From positions 1 through 47,638 of the forward strand of contig JAFSTC010000059.1 in the NCBI GenBank assembly GCA_017450705.1: 47,638 nucleotides of DNA, read 5' to 3'. This stretch comes from Lentisphaeria bacterium. GTDB lineage: Bacteria > Verrucomicrobiota > Lentisphaeria > Victivallales > Victivallaceae. Every line of letters begins with the position of its first letter. Positions within the stretch are counted from its first letter, which is position 1. The position numbers and the translations under genes are program-made. Under the pieces are notes generated by a model. The model saw nothing but the letters and a program-made list of their open reading frames with translations, did not search any database and had not been told where the DNA came from. Positions 9,035 through 16,061 of this stretch are shown here, piece by piece.

Positions 9035-9090
9035 CCGGGGGAAGGGGAAAACTTTTTTTCACGAGAAAAAAAGTTTTCCCCTTCCCCCGG
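9035..9090. repeat. Palindromic repeat, copy 1 (likely bidirectional terminator)
   Basis: Perfect 25-bp inverted repeat (arms 9035-9059 and 9066-9090) with a 6-nt loop CACGAG. The arms contain GGGGGAAGGGGAAAAC followed by a T7 tract facing an A7 tract. It fills the gap between convergent genes, ending 14 bp before the hisA-like stop codon. A near-identical copy lies at 45229-45286 in another convergent gap. Both copies are followed by CGGCTC and then a similar A-rich/CCTT flank, so this is a dispersed element. Confidence 0.88.
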
Positions 9091-9103
9091 CTCTCAAGAA
9101 CCC

Positions 9104-9871
9104 TTACCGGGAGCGGGCGCAGACCTGAGCGTAGGAGAGCGCCCCGCCGAAGATATCCAGCGCGGAGCCGATGGTGTAATGGACTCTTCCCCGCCCCGCC
9201 TTTTCGATGAGCTCTATATCGTCGAAATCCCGGATGCCCCCCGCATAGACGCAGTCCACGGGGGAACCCGAAGAGAGGATCGCCAGCAGATCGCGGTCGA
9301 CGCCTCCGCGGCGGCCCTCGGCGTCCACGGCGTGGATGAGGAATTCCGCACAGGAATCCCCCAGCTGGGCAAAGGCTGCGCCGCCCACCTCGAATTCGGT
9401 GAATTTCTGCCAGCGGTCGGTGACGACGAAGTATTTCCCCTCGCGGCGGCGGCAGGAGAGGTCGAGGACGAGGTGTTCCCGCCCGCAGCGCTTCACCAGA
9501 AGATCGAGATTTTTTTCGTCGAGCCGTCCGCCGGAGAAAACGCAGCTGGTGACGATGACGGCGGCGGCCCCCTGTTCCAGATAGCCCGCGGCGTTGTCGG
9601 GCGTGACGCCGCCGCCCAGCTGGAGACCGCCGGGCCAGGCGTGCAGCGCACACAGGGCGGCCTCCTCGTTCCCCGGCCCCAGTTTGATGACGTGGCCGCC
9701 TGTCAGACCGTCGCGGCGGTACATGGCGGCGTAATAGTCCGGGGCATGAGCGGAGACGAAATTGGTTTCGAGACCCTTCCCGCCGTCGGAGAGGGTCCCG
9801 CCGACGATCTGTTTGACTCGTCCTTCGTGGAGGTCGATGCAGGGACGGAACTGAGCGCGGGGCATCGTCAC
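9104..9871 (-). CDS. Eukaryotic-type HisA (ProFAR isomerase)
   Basis: Phosphoribosylformimino-AICAR ribotide isomerase of histidine biosynthesis, a (beta/alpha)8 barrel. The sequence matches the fungal/plant single-domain HisA (yeast HIS6 type) rather than the usual bacterial form. Shared blocks are CIDLHEGRVKQIVGGTL, TNFVSAHAPDYYA, GHVIKLGPGNEEAA, LQLGGGV, AVIVTSCVF, LVLDLSCRRREGKY, EFLIHAVDAEGRRGGVD, YAGGIRDFDDIELI and GSALDIFGG. The catalytic-type Asp residues (CIDL and HAVDAEG) are present. Length 255 aa is normal. GTG at 9869-9871 overlaps the upstream stop (GTGA); an ATG two codons in is an alternative. No other his gene is in the window, and the neighbours are not histidine genes. Confidence 0.88.
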   Translation of the reverse strand: MTMPRAQFRPCIDLHEGRVKQIVGGTLSDGGKGLETNFVSAHAPDYYAAMYRRDGLTGGHVIKLGPGNEEAALCALHAWPGGLQLGGGVTPDNAAGYLEQGAAAVIVTSCVFSGGRLDEKNLDLLVKRCGREHLVLDLSCRRREGKYFVVTDRWQKFTEFEVGGAAFAQLGDSCAEFLIHAVDAEGRRGGVDRDLLAILSSGSPVDCVYAGGIRDFDDIELIEKAGRGRVHYTIGSALDIFGGALSYAQVCARSR

Positions 9872-10704
9872 AGCACCGTGATCTTCTGGGCGAGAGTGTG
9901 GCTGACGCCGGGGACGAGGACCCGTTCGTCGGGCCCGGCATTGGCGGCCTCGATGCAGATCATCTCATGGTACTCCTCGTCGCCGAAATCGGGCATGGCC
10001 GCGGCCTTGGCGATCCAGGGGTTCCACACCACGGTCGTACAGGAGCCCAGCTTCTCCACGAGGATGCTCCGCCCGGTCCCGAGATCGGAGTAGATCACAT
10101 CGGCCGTGGTGTCCGTGTAGAGCCGGTCGACTTCGGCATCCACGGCGATCTCGCCGTCCTGGACGTGGCCGGTGACTTTTTCTGCGGAGACACGCCGGTC
10201 CTCGAAGGAGGCGCCGTCGAGACCGGAGATCCGAACGTCGGCGATGTCCGAAGCGGCGAAATAGGTGTGCAGCGCGCCGGAGGTCGTCACGGGAACGCTC
10301 CCCCGGTTTTCAACGGTCAGGACGACCTCGAGGCTCCGGCCCATGGTCACGCTGTACTGGGCGTGGAAGGGAAAGTCCGCCAGGGCGGCCTCATCCAGCG
10401 TCAGGACCAGCTGCGTGGCGCCGCAGGGAAGCTCGTAAACGCCGGCAAACTGCCACATTTCGATGCGGGCGAAACCGTGGCTGGGCTTTTTCGCGCCGCC
10501 GAACCAGGGCCAGCAGACGGGGATGCCCCCGCGGATGGCCTTGCCGGGCTCGAAGAAACTTTTTTTGCTCATCCAGAGGACAGGGGCCTCGCCGGCGGGG
10601 ACCCAGCTTGTGACGTGGGCGCCCAGAAGGGAGATCTCCGCCTTGCCGAAGGCGTTGCTCAACGTGATGACATCGATGCCGTTGACGGTCTTTTTTTCAA
10701 ACAT
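9868..10704 (-). CDS. D-hexose-6-phosphate mutarotase (aldose epimerase family)
   Basis: Galactose-mutarotase-fold enzyme expected to interconvert alpha and beta anomers of hexose 6-phosphates (YeaD family). Key blocks are LLGAHVTSWVP, VLWMSKKSFFEPGKAIRGG, PVCWPWFGG with SHGFAR following (conserved Trp-Phe-Gly and His), ALHTYFA with the conserved His, and the terminal Glu region MICIEAANAG. Length 278 aa fits. ATG at 10704 follows AGGAGAGG and overlaps the upstream gene by 8 nt; the stop overlaps the HisA start by 4 nt. It is part of the ricT-to-hisA operon. Confidence 0.88.
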   Translation of the reverse strand: MFEKKTVNGIDVITLSNAFGKAEISLLGAHVTSWVPAGEAPVLWMSKKSFFEPGKAIRGGIPVCWPWFGGAKKPSHGFARIEMWQFAGVYELPCGATQLVLTLDEAALADFPFHAQYSVTMGRSLEVVLTVENRGSVPVTTSGALHTYFAASDIADVRISGLDGASFEDRRVSAEKVTGHVQDGEIAVDAEVDRLYTDTTADVIYSDLGTGRSILVEKLGSCTTVVWNPWIAKAAAMPDFGDEEYHEMICIEAANAGPDERVLVPGVSHTLAQKITVL

Positions 10705-11761
10705 TTTCCTCTCCTTCTTCGGGTTCGAGCCGCCGGGGGATCCGCCGGAGATTCCGCGCGGCGACAGTATCGTGGAACAGATTGTTTTCGTCGATGCGGA
10801 CCGTCAGGGATCCGCCGGACTTCATGAGATGCCGGTTGGCCCACAGCCGGAAGGAGACGTATTCCGCGAGGTCGAAGTGGCGGAAACCGTCTCTCCCGGG
10901 ACGCTCCACATGGGAAGCGTCGTCGCACAGGCACGGGGAAGCGCCGGTCATCACGAGGGATCCCGAGGCGCAGCGCACCCGGCGGCGGACCTCCCGCCGG
11001 GCAGCGGGGTTGACCTGACACCCCGGCACGGAAAAAGTCTCCGCTTCCACGGGGGCGTCCTCCGGAGCGTCGCCCGAACGCCACGCGATCAAGTTTTTGA
11101 ACCGCCACGGGCGCTTTTCGGGCACGGCCTCCTTGCCGTAGATCAGGACTCTCCGCTCGTAGATCAGCTCCCCGCCGCGGAAAAGAAGAGTGAACTCCGA
11201 AGAGGCGTCGGGGATGCGTCCGGCGGCGCAGTGGCGCCAGAGGTCGGTCCCCACGGCGTATTCGACGCTCTCGCCCCCGGGCCAGGAGACGGTGATGACG
11301 AGCAGGGGCAGAGGCCCGGTATAAAGTTCTTTGTCCTTTGTCAGCTTTTCCTCACGGAAACCCTCTCCCCCGGCCGTCAGGAAGCGCACCGAGCAGGGAT
11401 TTTCCGGAAAGGTCAGCGGTTCGAGGTCGAGACTGCCCACGCGGCCGAAGTGAAGCGCGGCGACGTCCCCGGAAAGATCGGCGAAACCGTCGGAGATCTC
11501 GAACTCCCGGGAGACGGCGTACTCGCATCCGAAGGGCAGCACGTTCATCCCCTCCAATCCGATGGAGAGCAGGTCCGCGGCCTCGTGACGGCGGAGTTTT
11601 TTCTCCAGCGCCCCCGTTTCGCTGAATTTCTCCTCGAGCGTCACGCGGCCTATCAGGAGCCGGGGCGCGCCGTTGAGCAGCAGCTGCGCGGCGTTTTTCC
11701 CCCGGGCGAACAGGGAAAATTCGAATCCGGGCCCCCGGACGCTCTTCTGCCGGTCGGTCAT
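10697..11761 (-). CDS. Uncharacterised 354-aa protein
   Basis: No family recognised. The start is the ATG at 11761, whose ATGA overlaps the nitroreductase stop; longer in-frame extensions upstream are Arg/Pro-rich antisense-like sequence and were discarded. The protein is soluble, with no signal peptide or membrane segment. It alternates beta-rich stretches (FEFSLFARGKNAAQLLL, LPLLVITVSWPGGESVEYAVG, FTLLFRGGELIYERRVLIYG). A C-terminal part has several Arg clusters and two spaced Cys residues (CASGSLVMTGASPCLCDD). Tight coupling with mutarotase and nitroreductase suggests a metabolic or carbohydrate-handling role, but nothing in the sequence proves it. Confidence 0.7.
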   Translation of the reverse strand: MTDRQKSVRGPGFEFSLFARGKNAAQLLLNGAPRLLIGRVTLEEKFSETGALEKKLRRHEAADLLSIGLEGMNVLPFGCEYAVSREFEISDGFADLSGDVAALHFGRVGSLDLEPLTFPENPCSVRFLTAGGEGFREEKLTKDKELYTGPLPLLVITVSWPGGESVEYAVGTDLWRHCAAGRIPDASSEFTLLFRGGELIYERRVLIYGKEAVPEKRPWRFKNLIAWRSGDAPEDAPVEAETFSVPGCQVNPAARREVRRRVRCASGSLVMTGASPCLCDDASHVERPGRDGFRHFDLAEYVSFRLWANRHLMKSGGSLTVRIDENNLFHDTVAARNLRRIPRRLEPEEGEENV

Positions 11762-12264
11762 TTCACGATCTCCCACAGGGCGGAACCGCTCCGGCTGCGG
11801 ACGAAGGGCCGGGGCTCTTCGGCGGGATACCCGAGAGGGAGCAGCATGACGGTGCGCCAGCCGGAGGGGACTTGCAGCAGGCGGTCCGCCGCCGCCGTGT
11901 CGAAGGCGCCGATGTAACAGGAGCCCAGTCCCTCCGCGGCGGCGGCGAGGACGATGTGCTCCATGACGATCCCGAGGTCGAACTCCATGATCGGACGGCC
12001 GTCCCGGTGCCAGGAGGCGTCGTCGTTCCCCAGCGCGGCGATCACCACGGGGGCCTGACCGATGAACTTCTGCCGGGTGGTCTCGTTCAGCCGGGCGATC
12101 AGCCCGGGATCCGTCAGCACGAGAAAGCGGTAGGGCTGGAGATTGCACGCCGAGGGGGCTTCCAGCGCGGCCCGGGCGATCCGGTCCAGAACTTCGGCGG
12201 GAACGGGGTCCTTGCGGTAGGCGCGGATGCTGCGGCGCCTGGCCAGTACGTCATAAAACTCCAT
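11758..12264 (-). CDS. Nitroreductase-family flavoprotein
   Basis: FMN-dependent NAD(P)H oxidoreductase of the nitroreductase fold, 168 aa. Seen: the N-terminal FMN-binding RRRSIRAYRKDPVP, SACNLQPYRFLVL (equivalent of the usual APSxxNxQPW), the middle IVMEHIVLAAAAEGLGSCYIG, and the C-terminal LLPLGYPAEEP. Substrate cannot be predicted. The ATG at 12262-12264 has an excellent AGGAGG and overlaps the upstream metallopeptidase-like gene by 14 nt. An upstream in-frame extension is Ser/Arg-rich antisense-like sequence and was rejected. Its stop is coupled (ATGA) to the next gene. Confidence 0.9.
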   Translation of the reverse strand: MEFYDVLARRRSIRAYRKDPVPAEVLDRIARAALEAPSACNLQPYRFLVLTDPGLIARLNETTRQKFIGQAPVVIAALGNDDASWHRDGRPIMEFDLGIVMEHIVLAAAAEGLGSCYIGAFDTAAADRLLQVPSGWRTVMLLPLGYPAEEPRPFVRSRSGSALWEIVK

Positions 12265-13168
12265 TGGGGGGCTCCTCCTGTTGGACGATTTTTTTGTCGT
12301 CGATGAAACGCTCGTTGATGATCTTCCAGCGCAGTTCCTTCTGAGCCTTGTCGGTGCGGAAGCGGTCGAAGCCGGCTGCGTCGGCAAGGCCGCCGAGGCA
12401 AACGAGCTCCTCCCGGGTGCAGCGGAAGAGCACGGGGGAGATCTCCCGGACGCCGAAGTCGGCCAGTTTCTCTGCGGCGCGCCGGACGACCCGGCGGGAA
12501 GAGGCGTTGCGGGTCAGCAGAAAGGCGGGGTAGACCAGCGCGAGGATCCAGAAGATCCAGACCGGCAGACCGGGGAGGAAAAAGTCCCGGACGACCGTCG
12601 CGGCCAGCAGAAGCACCGCCGGGACCACGAAAAGGATCGCGTCGATGTCCCGGATGAAACAGTTGCCCAGATACCGGCGCAGGGCGCTGGGACTGGTCTG
12701 GTAGGCGAAATACTCTTCGAGGGTGGTCTCCTTCAGCTCCATGCGCATGGAGTGGCAGAGCTCGTGGGCGAAAAGCTCCGTCCGGCGGTAAAAGAGCCAC
12801 CTCTCGCGGGTGCGGAAGGAGTCGCGGACGAGGAAGAGCGAAAAGCGCTCGTCCGGGTCCCCGATGAGGACACCGCCCCACAGGAGCCCCACGGAGCGGG
12901 AGAGGAAAAATCCGGGCACGTGAAGGGTCCTGAAGCGGTAGAGCTCCCAAGTGACCTCCCCGGCGGAGGCGATGACGGCGGGATCGATCTTCTCCTCGCG
13001 GGAAACCTCGACGCCGAAGACGGAAATGCGCCCTTCCTCTTCCAGAAGCCGGTCGAACTCCCGGTGACGCTCGAGGATGCTCTCGGCCCGCCGGACGAAA
13101 TCCTCTTCGGTCTCACCGGGAGACGGCAGGAATCCCGCGGCATCCAGTTCGGCGATCCTTGAGGCCAT
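12251..13168 (-). CDS. Membrane protein with HELCH zinc-protease-like motif
   Basis: The 305-aa protein is not assigned to a named family. It carries HELCH at residues 135-139, the HExxH zinc signature, followed after 11 residues by EEYFAYQ, where Glu151 or Glu152 could be the third ligand of a gluzincin. Two membrane segments follow at about 172-215. A C-terminal soluble part of about 90 residues ends with a charged segment (KELRWKIINERFIDDKK). The N-terminal 130 residues are soluble with an amphipathic start. A membrane-tethered zinc peptidase acting in the cytoplasm or on the envelope is inferred; activity is not shown. It lies 3 nt after ricT and overlaps the nitroreductase. Confidence 0.7.
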   Translation of the reverse strand: MASRIAELDAAGFLPSPGETEEDFVRRAESILERHREFDRLLEEEGRISVFGVEVSREEKIDPAVIASAGEVTWELYRFRTLHVPGFFLSRSVGLLWGGVLIGDPDERFSLFLVRDSFRTRERWLFYRRTELFAHELCHSMRMELKETTLEEYFAYQTSPSALRRYLGNCFIRDIDAILFVVPAVLLLAATVVRDFFLPGLPVWIFWILALVYPAFLLTRNASSRRVVRRAAEKLADFGVREISPVLFRCTREELVCLGGLADAAGFDRFRTDKAQKELRWKIINERFIDDKKIVQQEEPPNGVL

Positions 13169-13171
13169 CGC

Positions 13172-14086
13172 CTATTCTCCGCTCTCCTTGGCGGGCTCCT
13201 TCTCCGGAGGCGTTTCGCCGGAGCGGCGGCTGCGGCCGCCCCCCTGTCCCTGACGGCGGGAGGTGCCGCCGTTCTTCCGCTCGGGCGGGGGAACGACCTT
13301 GACCTCGTCGGCCGAAAACGTGCTGACGCTGCCGCCCTCGAAGGTGACCGTCACCTTGTGCAGCAGGATATTGCGGTCGGTGATCCGGCCCCGGCCCGAG
13401 GGGGTGTCGCAGAATTCGCCCTTGCGGGGCATGCCCTTTTCGAGCTCCACGTACCCCTCGTGCTCGTATTTGAGACAGCACTTGAGGCGGCCGCAGACGC
13501 CGGAGATCGTGGCGGGCGTGAGCGAGAGATCCTGCTCCTTGGCCATGCGCACGTTGATCGAGTTGAAATCCTTGAGGATCCGGCAGCAGCAGAGTTCCCG
13601 GCCGCAGACGGCGATGCCGCCGTAGATGCCGGTCTCGTCCCTGACACCGATCTGACGCAGTTCGATCCGGGTGCTCAGGGCCCGGGAGAGCTCCTTCACC
13701 AGCTCCCTGAAGTCCACTCTGCCGTCGGCCGAGAACTGGATCGTCACCAGTTTCCCGTCCAGACTGTAATGGGCGTTGATGAGCTTCATCGGCAACGCCA
13801 GCTGCTCGACGAAGCGGCCGGCGCTCTTCATGGCCTCCCGCTCCTTCGGCACGTTGGCGTTGGCGTTGGCCAGGTCGTTGACGGTGGCGATGCGCTGGAT
13901 CTCGGGCAGCGATGTCGGCGACGCGCCGCCGGAGGGCGCCTCGAGAGGACGGATCACCTCCGCGAGATCGATGTGGAAATCCTTGGAGAAGACGCACGTC
14001 TCCCCCTTGCGGACGGCAAGCGCGTCATCCGCCCGCGCCTCGAATTCGGCGCCGTTCTCGAGTTTCAGTAAAAAAATCTGCGTCAT
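13172..14086 (-). CDS. ricT: PSP1/RicT family protein
   Basis: PSP1-domain protein, family of Bacillus RicT (YaaT), which with RicA and RicF forms an Fe-S complex affecting RNase Y-dependent RNA maturation. The 304-aa product has the PSP1 core (LVTIQFSADGRVDFRELVKEL) and the characteristic Cys set GIYGGIAVCGRELCCC and GVCGRLKCCLKYE. The C-terminal tail is Arg/Gly/Pro-rich. The ATG at 14086 is chosen because the promoter -10 at 14127-14132 puts the upstream in-frame ATG (14116) at about the transcription start. It is the first gene of a six-gene overlapping operon running to hisA. RicA and RicF partners are not in the window. Confidence 0.88.
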   Translation of the reverse strand: MTQIFLLKLENGAEFEARADDALAVRKGETCVFSKDFHIDLAEVIRPLEAPSGGASPTSLPEIQRIATVNDLANANANVPKEREAMKSAGRFVEQLALPMKLINAHYSLDGKLVTIQFSADGRVDFRELVKELSRALSTRIELRQIGVRDETGIYGGIAVCGRELCCCRILKDFNSINVRMAKEQDLSLTPATISGVCGRLKCCLKYEHEGYVELEKGMPRKGEFCDTPSGRGRITDRNILLHKVTVTFEGGSVSTFSADEVKVVPPPERKNGGTSRRQGQGGGRSRRSGETPPEKEPAKESGE

Positions 14087-14126
14087 ATTGCCGACCCCAG
14101 TTGTCAAACCGTTCATTCCATGACAG

Positions 14127-14154
14127 AATATAGCAGGATTACACCGCTTTTCAA
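14127..14154 (-). promoter_or_regulatory. Promoter of the ricT-hisA operon
   Basis: On the minus strand, TTGAAA (14149-14154) and TATATT (14127-14132) are 16 bp apart. The box order points to ricT. The foreign island starts immediately upstream, so the promoter lies at the island junction. Confidence 0.75.
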
Positions 14155-14268
14155 GAAAAACTCCGGAAAAGTCGGCGCAAATGTGCGGAAAATTCCTCAG
14201 ACAGGGAAGAGGTATCGCGCGACGTTGCAACGCATCAGAGCGAATTTTGGGCCCTGTTTTACTTCGCC

Positions 14269-15468
14269 GTGACGGGAGCCGAAGCCGTGGCCGTCACGAA
14301 GAGACGCCTCGCCGCGATCTCCAAATGCGGCATCTGCAACGGGAACACACGGAAACAAATCTTCGACAAACTGGCCGCAGGTGACACGGACAGGCTGTTC
14401 GACGCGATCTCGAACGCCGTCCAGCACGGAGACACGGTGGAAAAGGCAGTCGAGGCTGTCAAAAAAGAACTTGAAAAGACTGACAGGTTTGTGAAAACCG
14501 AAACGGATACGATCATCAACGGGATCGCCAACGACGCGAACATGGCGTTTGCCGAAAAGAACAAAAGTTATCTCATCTACTGCGCCGTACTCGACGACCG
14601 GGTGTGCGGAGACTGCGCTTCCCTGGACGGTGAAGTTTACGCCCACGACGACCCGGAACTGCCGTTTATCCCCCGGCATCCCAACTGCCGGTGCAGTCTG
14701 TGGCCCGTTCCGGAAGAGTACAAAAACGCCGAACCTGTTTCCTTTGCCGAATATATCGCCTCTCTCACGCCGAAAGAGCAGAAAGCGCGGCTCGGCAAAT
14801 CAAAATACGCCGCGTGGAAAAAAGGAGACTACACGCTCCGGCGCTATGAGACGCCCAACGTCGGGCAAAGAACGAACATCAAGGAGATCGGGAAGAGAGA
14901 TAATGAAGCGCTGGCGAAAACAAAAATTGACTTTGATCCTCATAAAATCATGACGATCACGTCTCCTGCGACACGGAAAGCCGTTGTCTGTCTGCGGCGG
15001 TATACGTGCGGAGAAGATGGGATGTACAGGACAATAAACAGTTACATGCTTGCCGGTCCCGCTGCCGAAAGAAACGAGTACATCGAATGGATCATCGACG
15101 GCATTGATTCTTTTATGAGCGTGAGCACGCTTGCAAAAGATCAGTTTGTTTATCGGGGAATAAAATCAAAATCTCTTTACGACTACCTGATGAGTGGAGA
15201 ACGTGAAGTCCAGATAAGATTTTACCAAAGCACATCTCTTTCTCAAGAGGTTGCATCAAGATACGCCGGGCATGTTCAAGGTGAATCTGTTCTGACGAAA
15301 ATACTTCTCCCTGCCGGGACAAACTGCGTTGACGTATCAAAGATAAGCACGGCTCCAGATCCGGAAGAGGAAATTTTGGTGAATGCGACTGGAAAATTGT
15401 CTTACAAGAGTTTATATTATAACGAAAAGACAAAGCAACTTGAGGGGTACGCGGTCTATGAAAAATGA
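14269..15468 (+). CDS. Phage MuF/SPP1 gp7-like head protein fused to ADP-ribosyltransferase
   Basis: Residues about 85-150 carry the phage minor head (MuF/gp7) signature: DDRVCGDCASLDG (Cys113, Cys116) and LPFIPRHPNCRC (His137, Cys140, Cys142). Residues about 285-385 are an arginine-specific (R-S-E class) ADP-ribosyltransferase: FVYRG (Arg296), the STS motif (321-323) followed by EVASRYAG, and EEE at 366-368 giving the ExE catalytic pair. This is the build of MuF polymorphic toxins, where a phage head protein carries a C-terminal toxin. The frame is open back to 14134 but no ATG or Shine-Dalgarno is seen, and the N-terminal half of a normal gp7 protein is missing. It is therefore 5'-truncated; GTG at 14269 is nominal. 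Confidence 0.8.
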   Translation: MTGAEAVAVTKRRLAAISKCGICNGNTRKQIFDKLAAGDTDRLFDAISNAVQHGDTVEKAVEAVKKELEKTDRFVKTETDTIINGIANDANMAFAEKNKSYLIYCAVLDDRVCGDCASLDGEVYAHDDPELPFIPRHPNCRCSLWPVPEEYKNAEPVSFAEYIASLTPKEQKARLGKSKYAAWKKGDYTLRRYETPNVGQRTNIKEIGKRDNEALAKTKIDFDPHKIMTITSPATRKAVVCLRRYTCGEDGMYRTINSYMLAGPAAERNEYIEWIIDGIDSFMSVSTLAKDQFVYRGIKSKSLYDYLMSGEREVQIRFYQSTSLSQEVASRYAGHVQGESVLTKILLPAGTNCVDVSKISTAPDPEEEILVNATGKLSYKSLYYNEKTKQLEGYAVYEK

Positions 15469-15697
15469 CAGAGAACAGCAAATGCTGTCTATGCAACGCA
15501 TGGAGGGCGCGTCATACGTCGCTGGTGCTATATTTGAGGGATGGAGTTCTTACAAAAAATTTGTTTCATCAGCAAGAAGTGCAGAATCAAGGGAAGATGT
15601 GGATAATTTGTTGAAATTGTGGCTTTCCGCACCGGAAAACAAGGGCAAGATCATCCCCGGCTTCAATGATCGACCGGGTGACGAAAGCGGGGAGTGA
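15458..15697 (+). CDS. Small protein overlapping the ART gene, candidate immunity protein
   Basis: A 79-aa product of no recognised family. The ATG at 15458 has GAGGGG upstream (15442-15447) and lies inside the last codons of the ART gene, overlapping by 11 nt in another frame. It is predicted soluble and mostly helical, with motifs EGASYVAGAIFEGWSSYKKF and EDVDNLLKLWL and an acidic C-terminus. A small gene tightly coupled downstream of a toxin-domain gene is the usual place for an immunity protein, so neutralising the ADP-ribosyltransferase is inferred from position only. Confidence 0.6.
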   Translation: MKNDREQQMLSMQRMEGASYVAGAIFEGWSSYKKFVSSARSAESREDVDNLLKLWLSAPENKGKIIPGFNDRPGDESGE

Positions 15698-15760
15698 TGG
15701 AGAAATTAAGCAAAAATTTTAAATTTTTTTAAAAAAAATTAGAAAAATTTAGAAAAAAAC

Positions 15761-15789
15761 TTGGAAACGATTGGCGCATGGGTTATATT
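15761..15789 (+). promoter_or_regulatory. Promoter of the 73-aa/M78-like module
   Basis: TTGGAA (15761-15766), 17-bp spacer, TATATT (15784-15789). Directly upstream (about 15708-15760) is a very A/T-rich stretch of A- and T-tracts that could act as an UP element. No other gene is seen between 15698 and 15839. Confidence 0.7.
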
Positions 15790-15839
15790 AGGCTAGGCGC
15801 GTTGATTCCGCAGATAGAAAAACAAAGGGGATTGGTGTC

Positions 15840-16061
15840 ATGACGAATGGACTGCTAACTGACGAGGAAAGACAGAAACGCATTGCCGAGGTCCGTAAGA
15901 AGGGCGTATTCTTTCACACCTATTCTGCGAGGACAACTCCTCTGTCTAAGGAAGATGCGGATAAACTGATAAATGACAATATTGATGCTTTTATCGGTAA
16001 CAAGAGGGTTATGTCCTCCGAAGAAGCGGTGGATCGGCTTCGGGAGCGTTTCGCAAAATGA
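15840..16061 (+). CDS. 73-aa partner protein of the HEFAH gene
   Basis: Unrecognised small charged protein that starts at the ATG following AAAGGGGATTGGTGTC. It is likely helical, with an N-terminal basic helix (DEERQKRIAEVRKKG) and a C-terminal helix SSEEAVDRLRERFAK; no clear helix-turn-helix was found. Its stop overlaps the ATG of the next gene (ATGA), so both are made together from the promoter at 15761. Position and size suggest an antitoxin-like or regulatory partner of the metalloprotease-like protein. In most known ImmA-type pairs the partner is an HTH repressor, so this pairing looks different. Confidence 0.65.
   Translation: MTNGLLTDEERQKRIAEVRKKGVFFHTYSARTTPLSKEDADKLINDNIDAFIGNKRVMSSEEAVDRLRERFAK

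Noticed and set aside
12265..12387. N-terminal extension of the nitroreductase
   Set aside because: Ser/Arg-rich frame inside the upstream gene; the ATG at 12264 has AGGAGG and begins right at the conserved FMN-binding region.
14087..14133. tRNA or attachment site at the left edge of the phage island
   Set aside because: No cloverleaf fold, and no direct repeat matching the right edge near 17.7 kb was found by eye.
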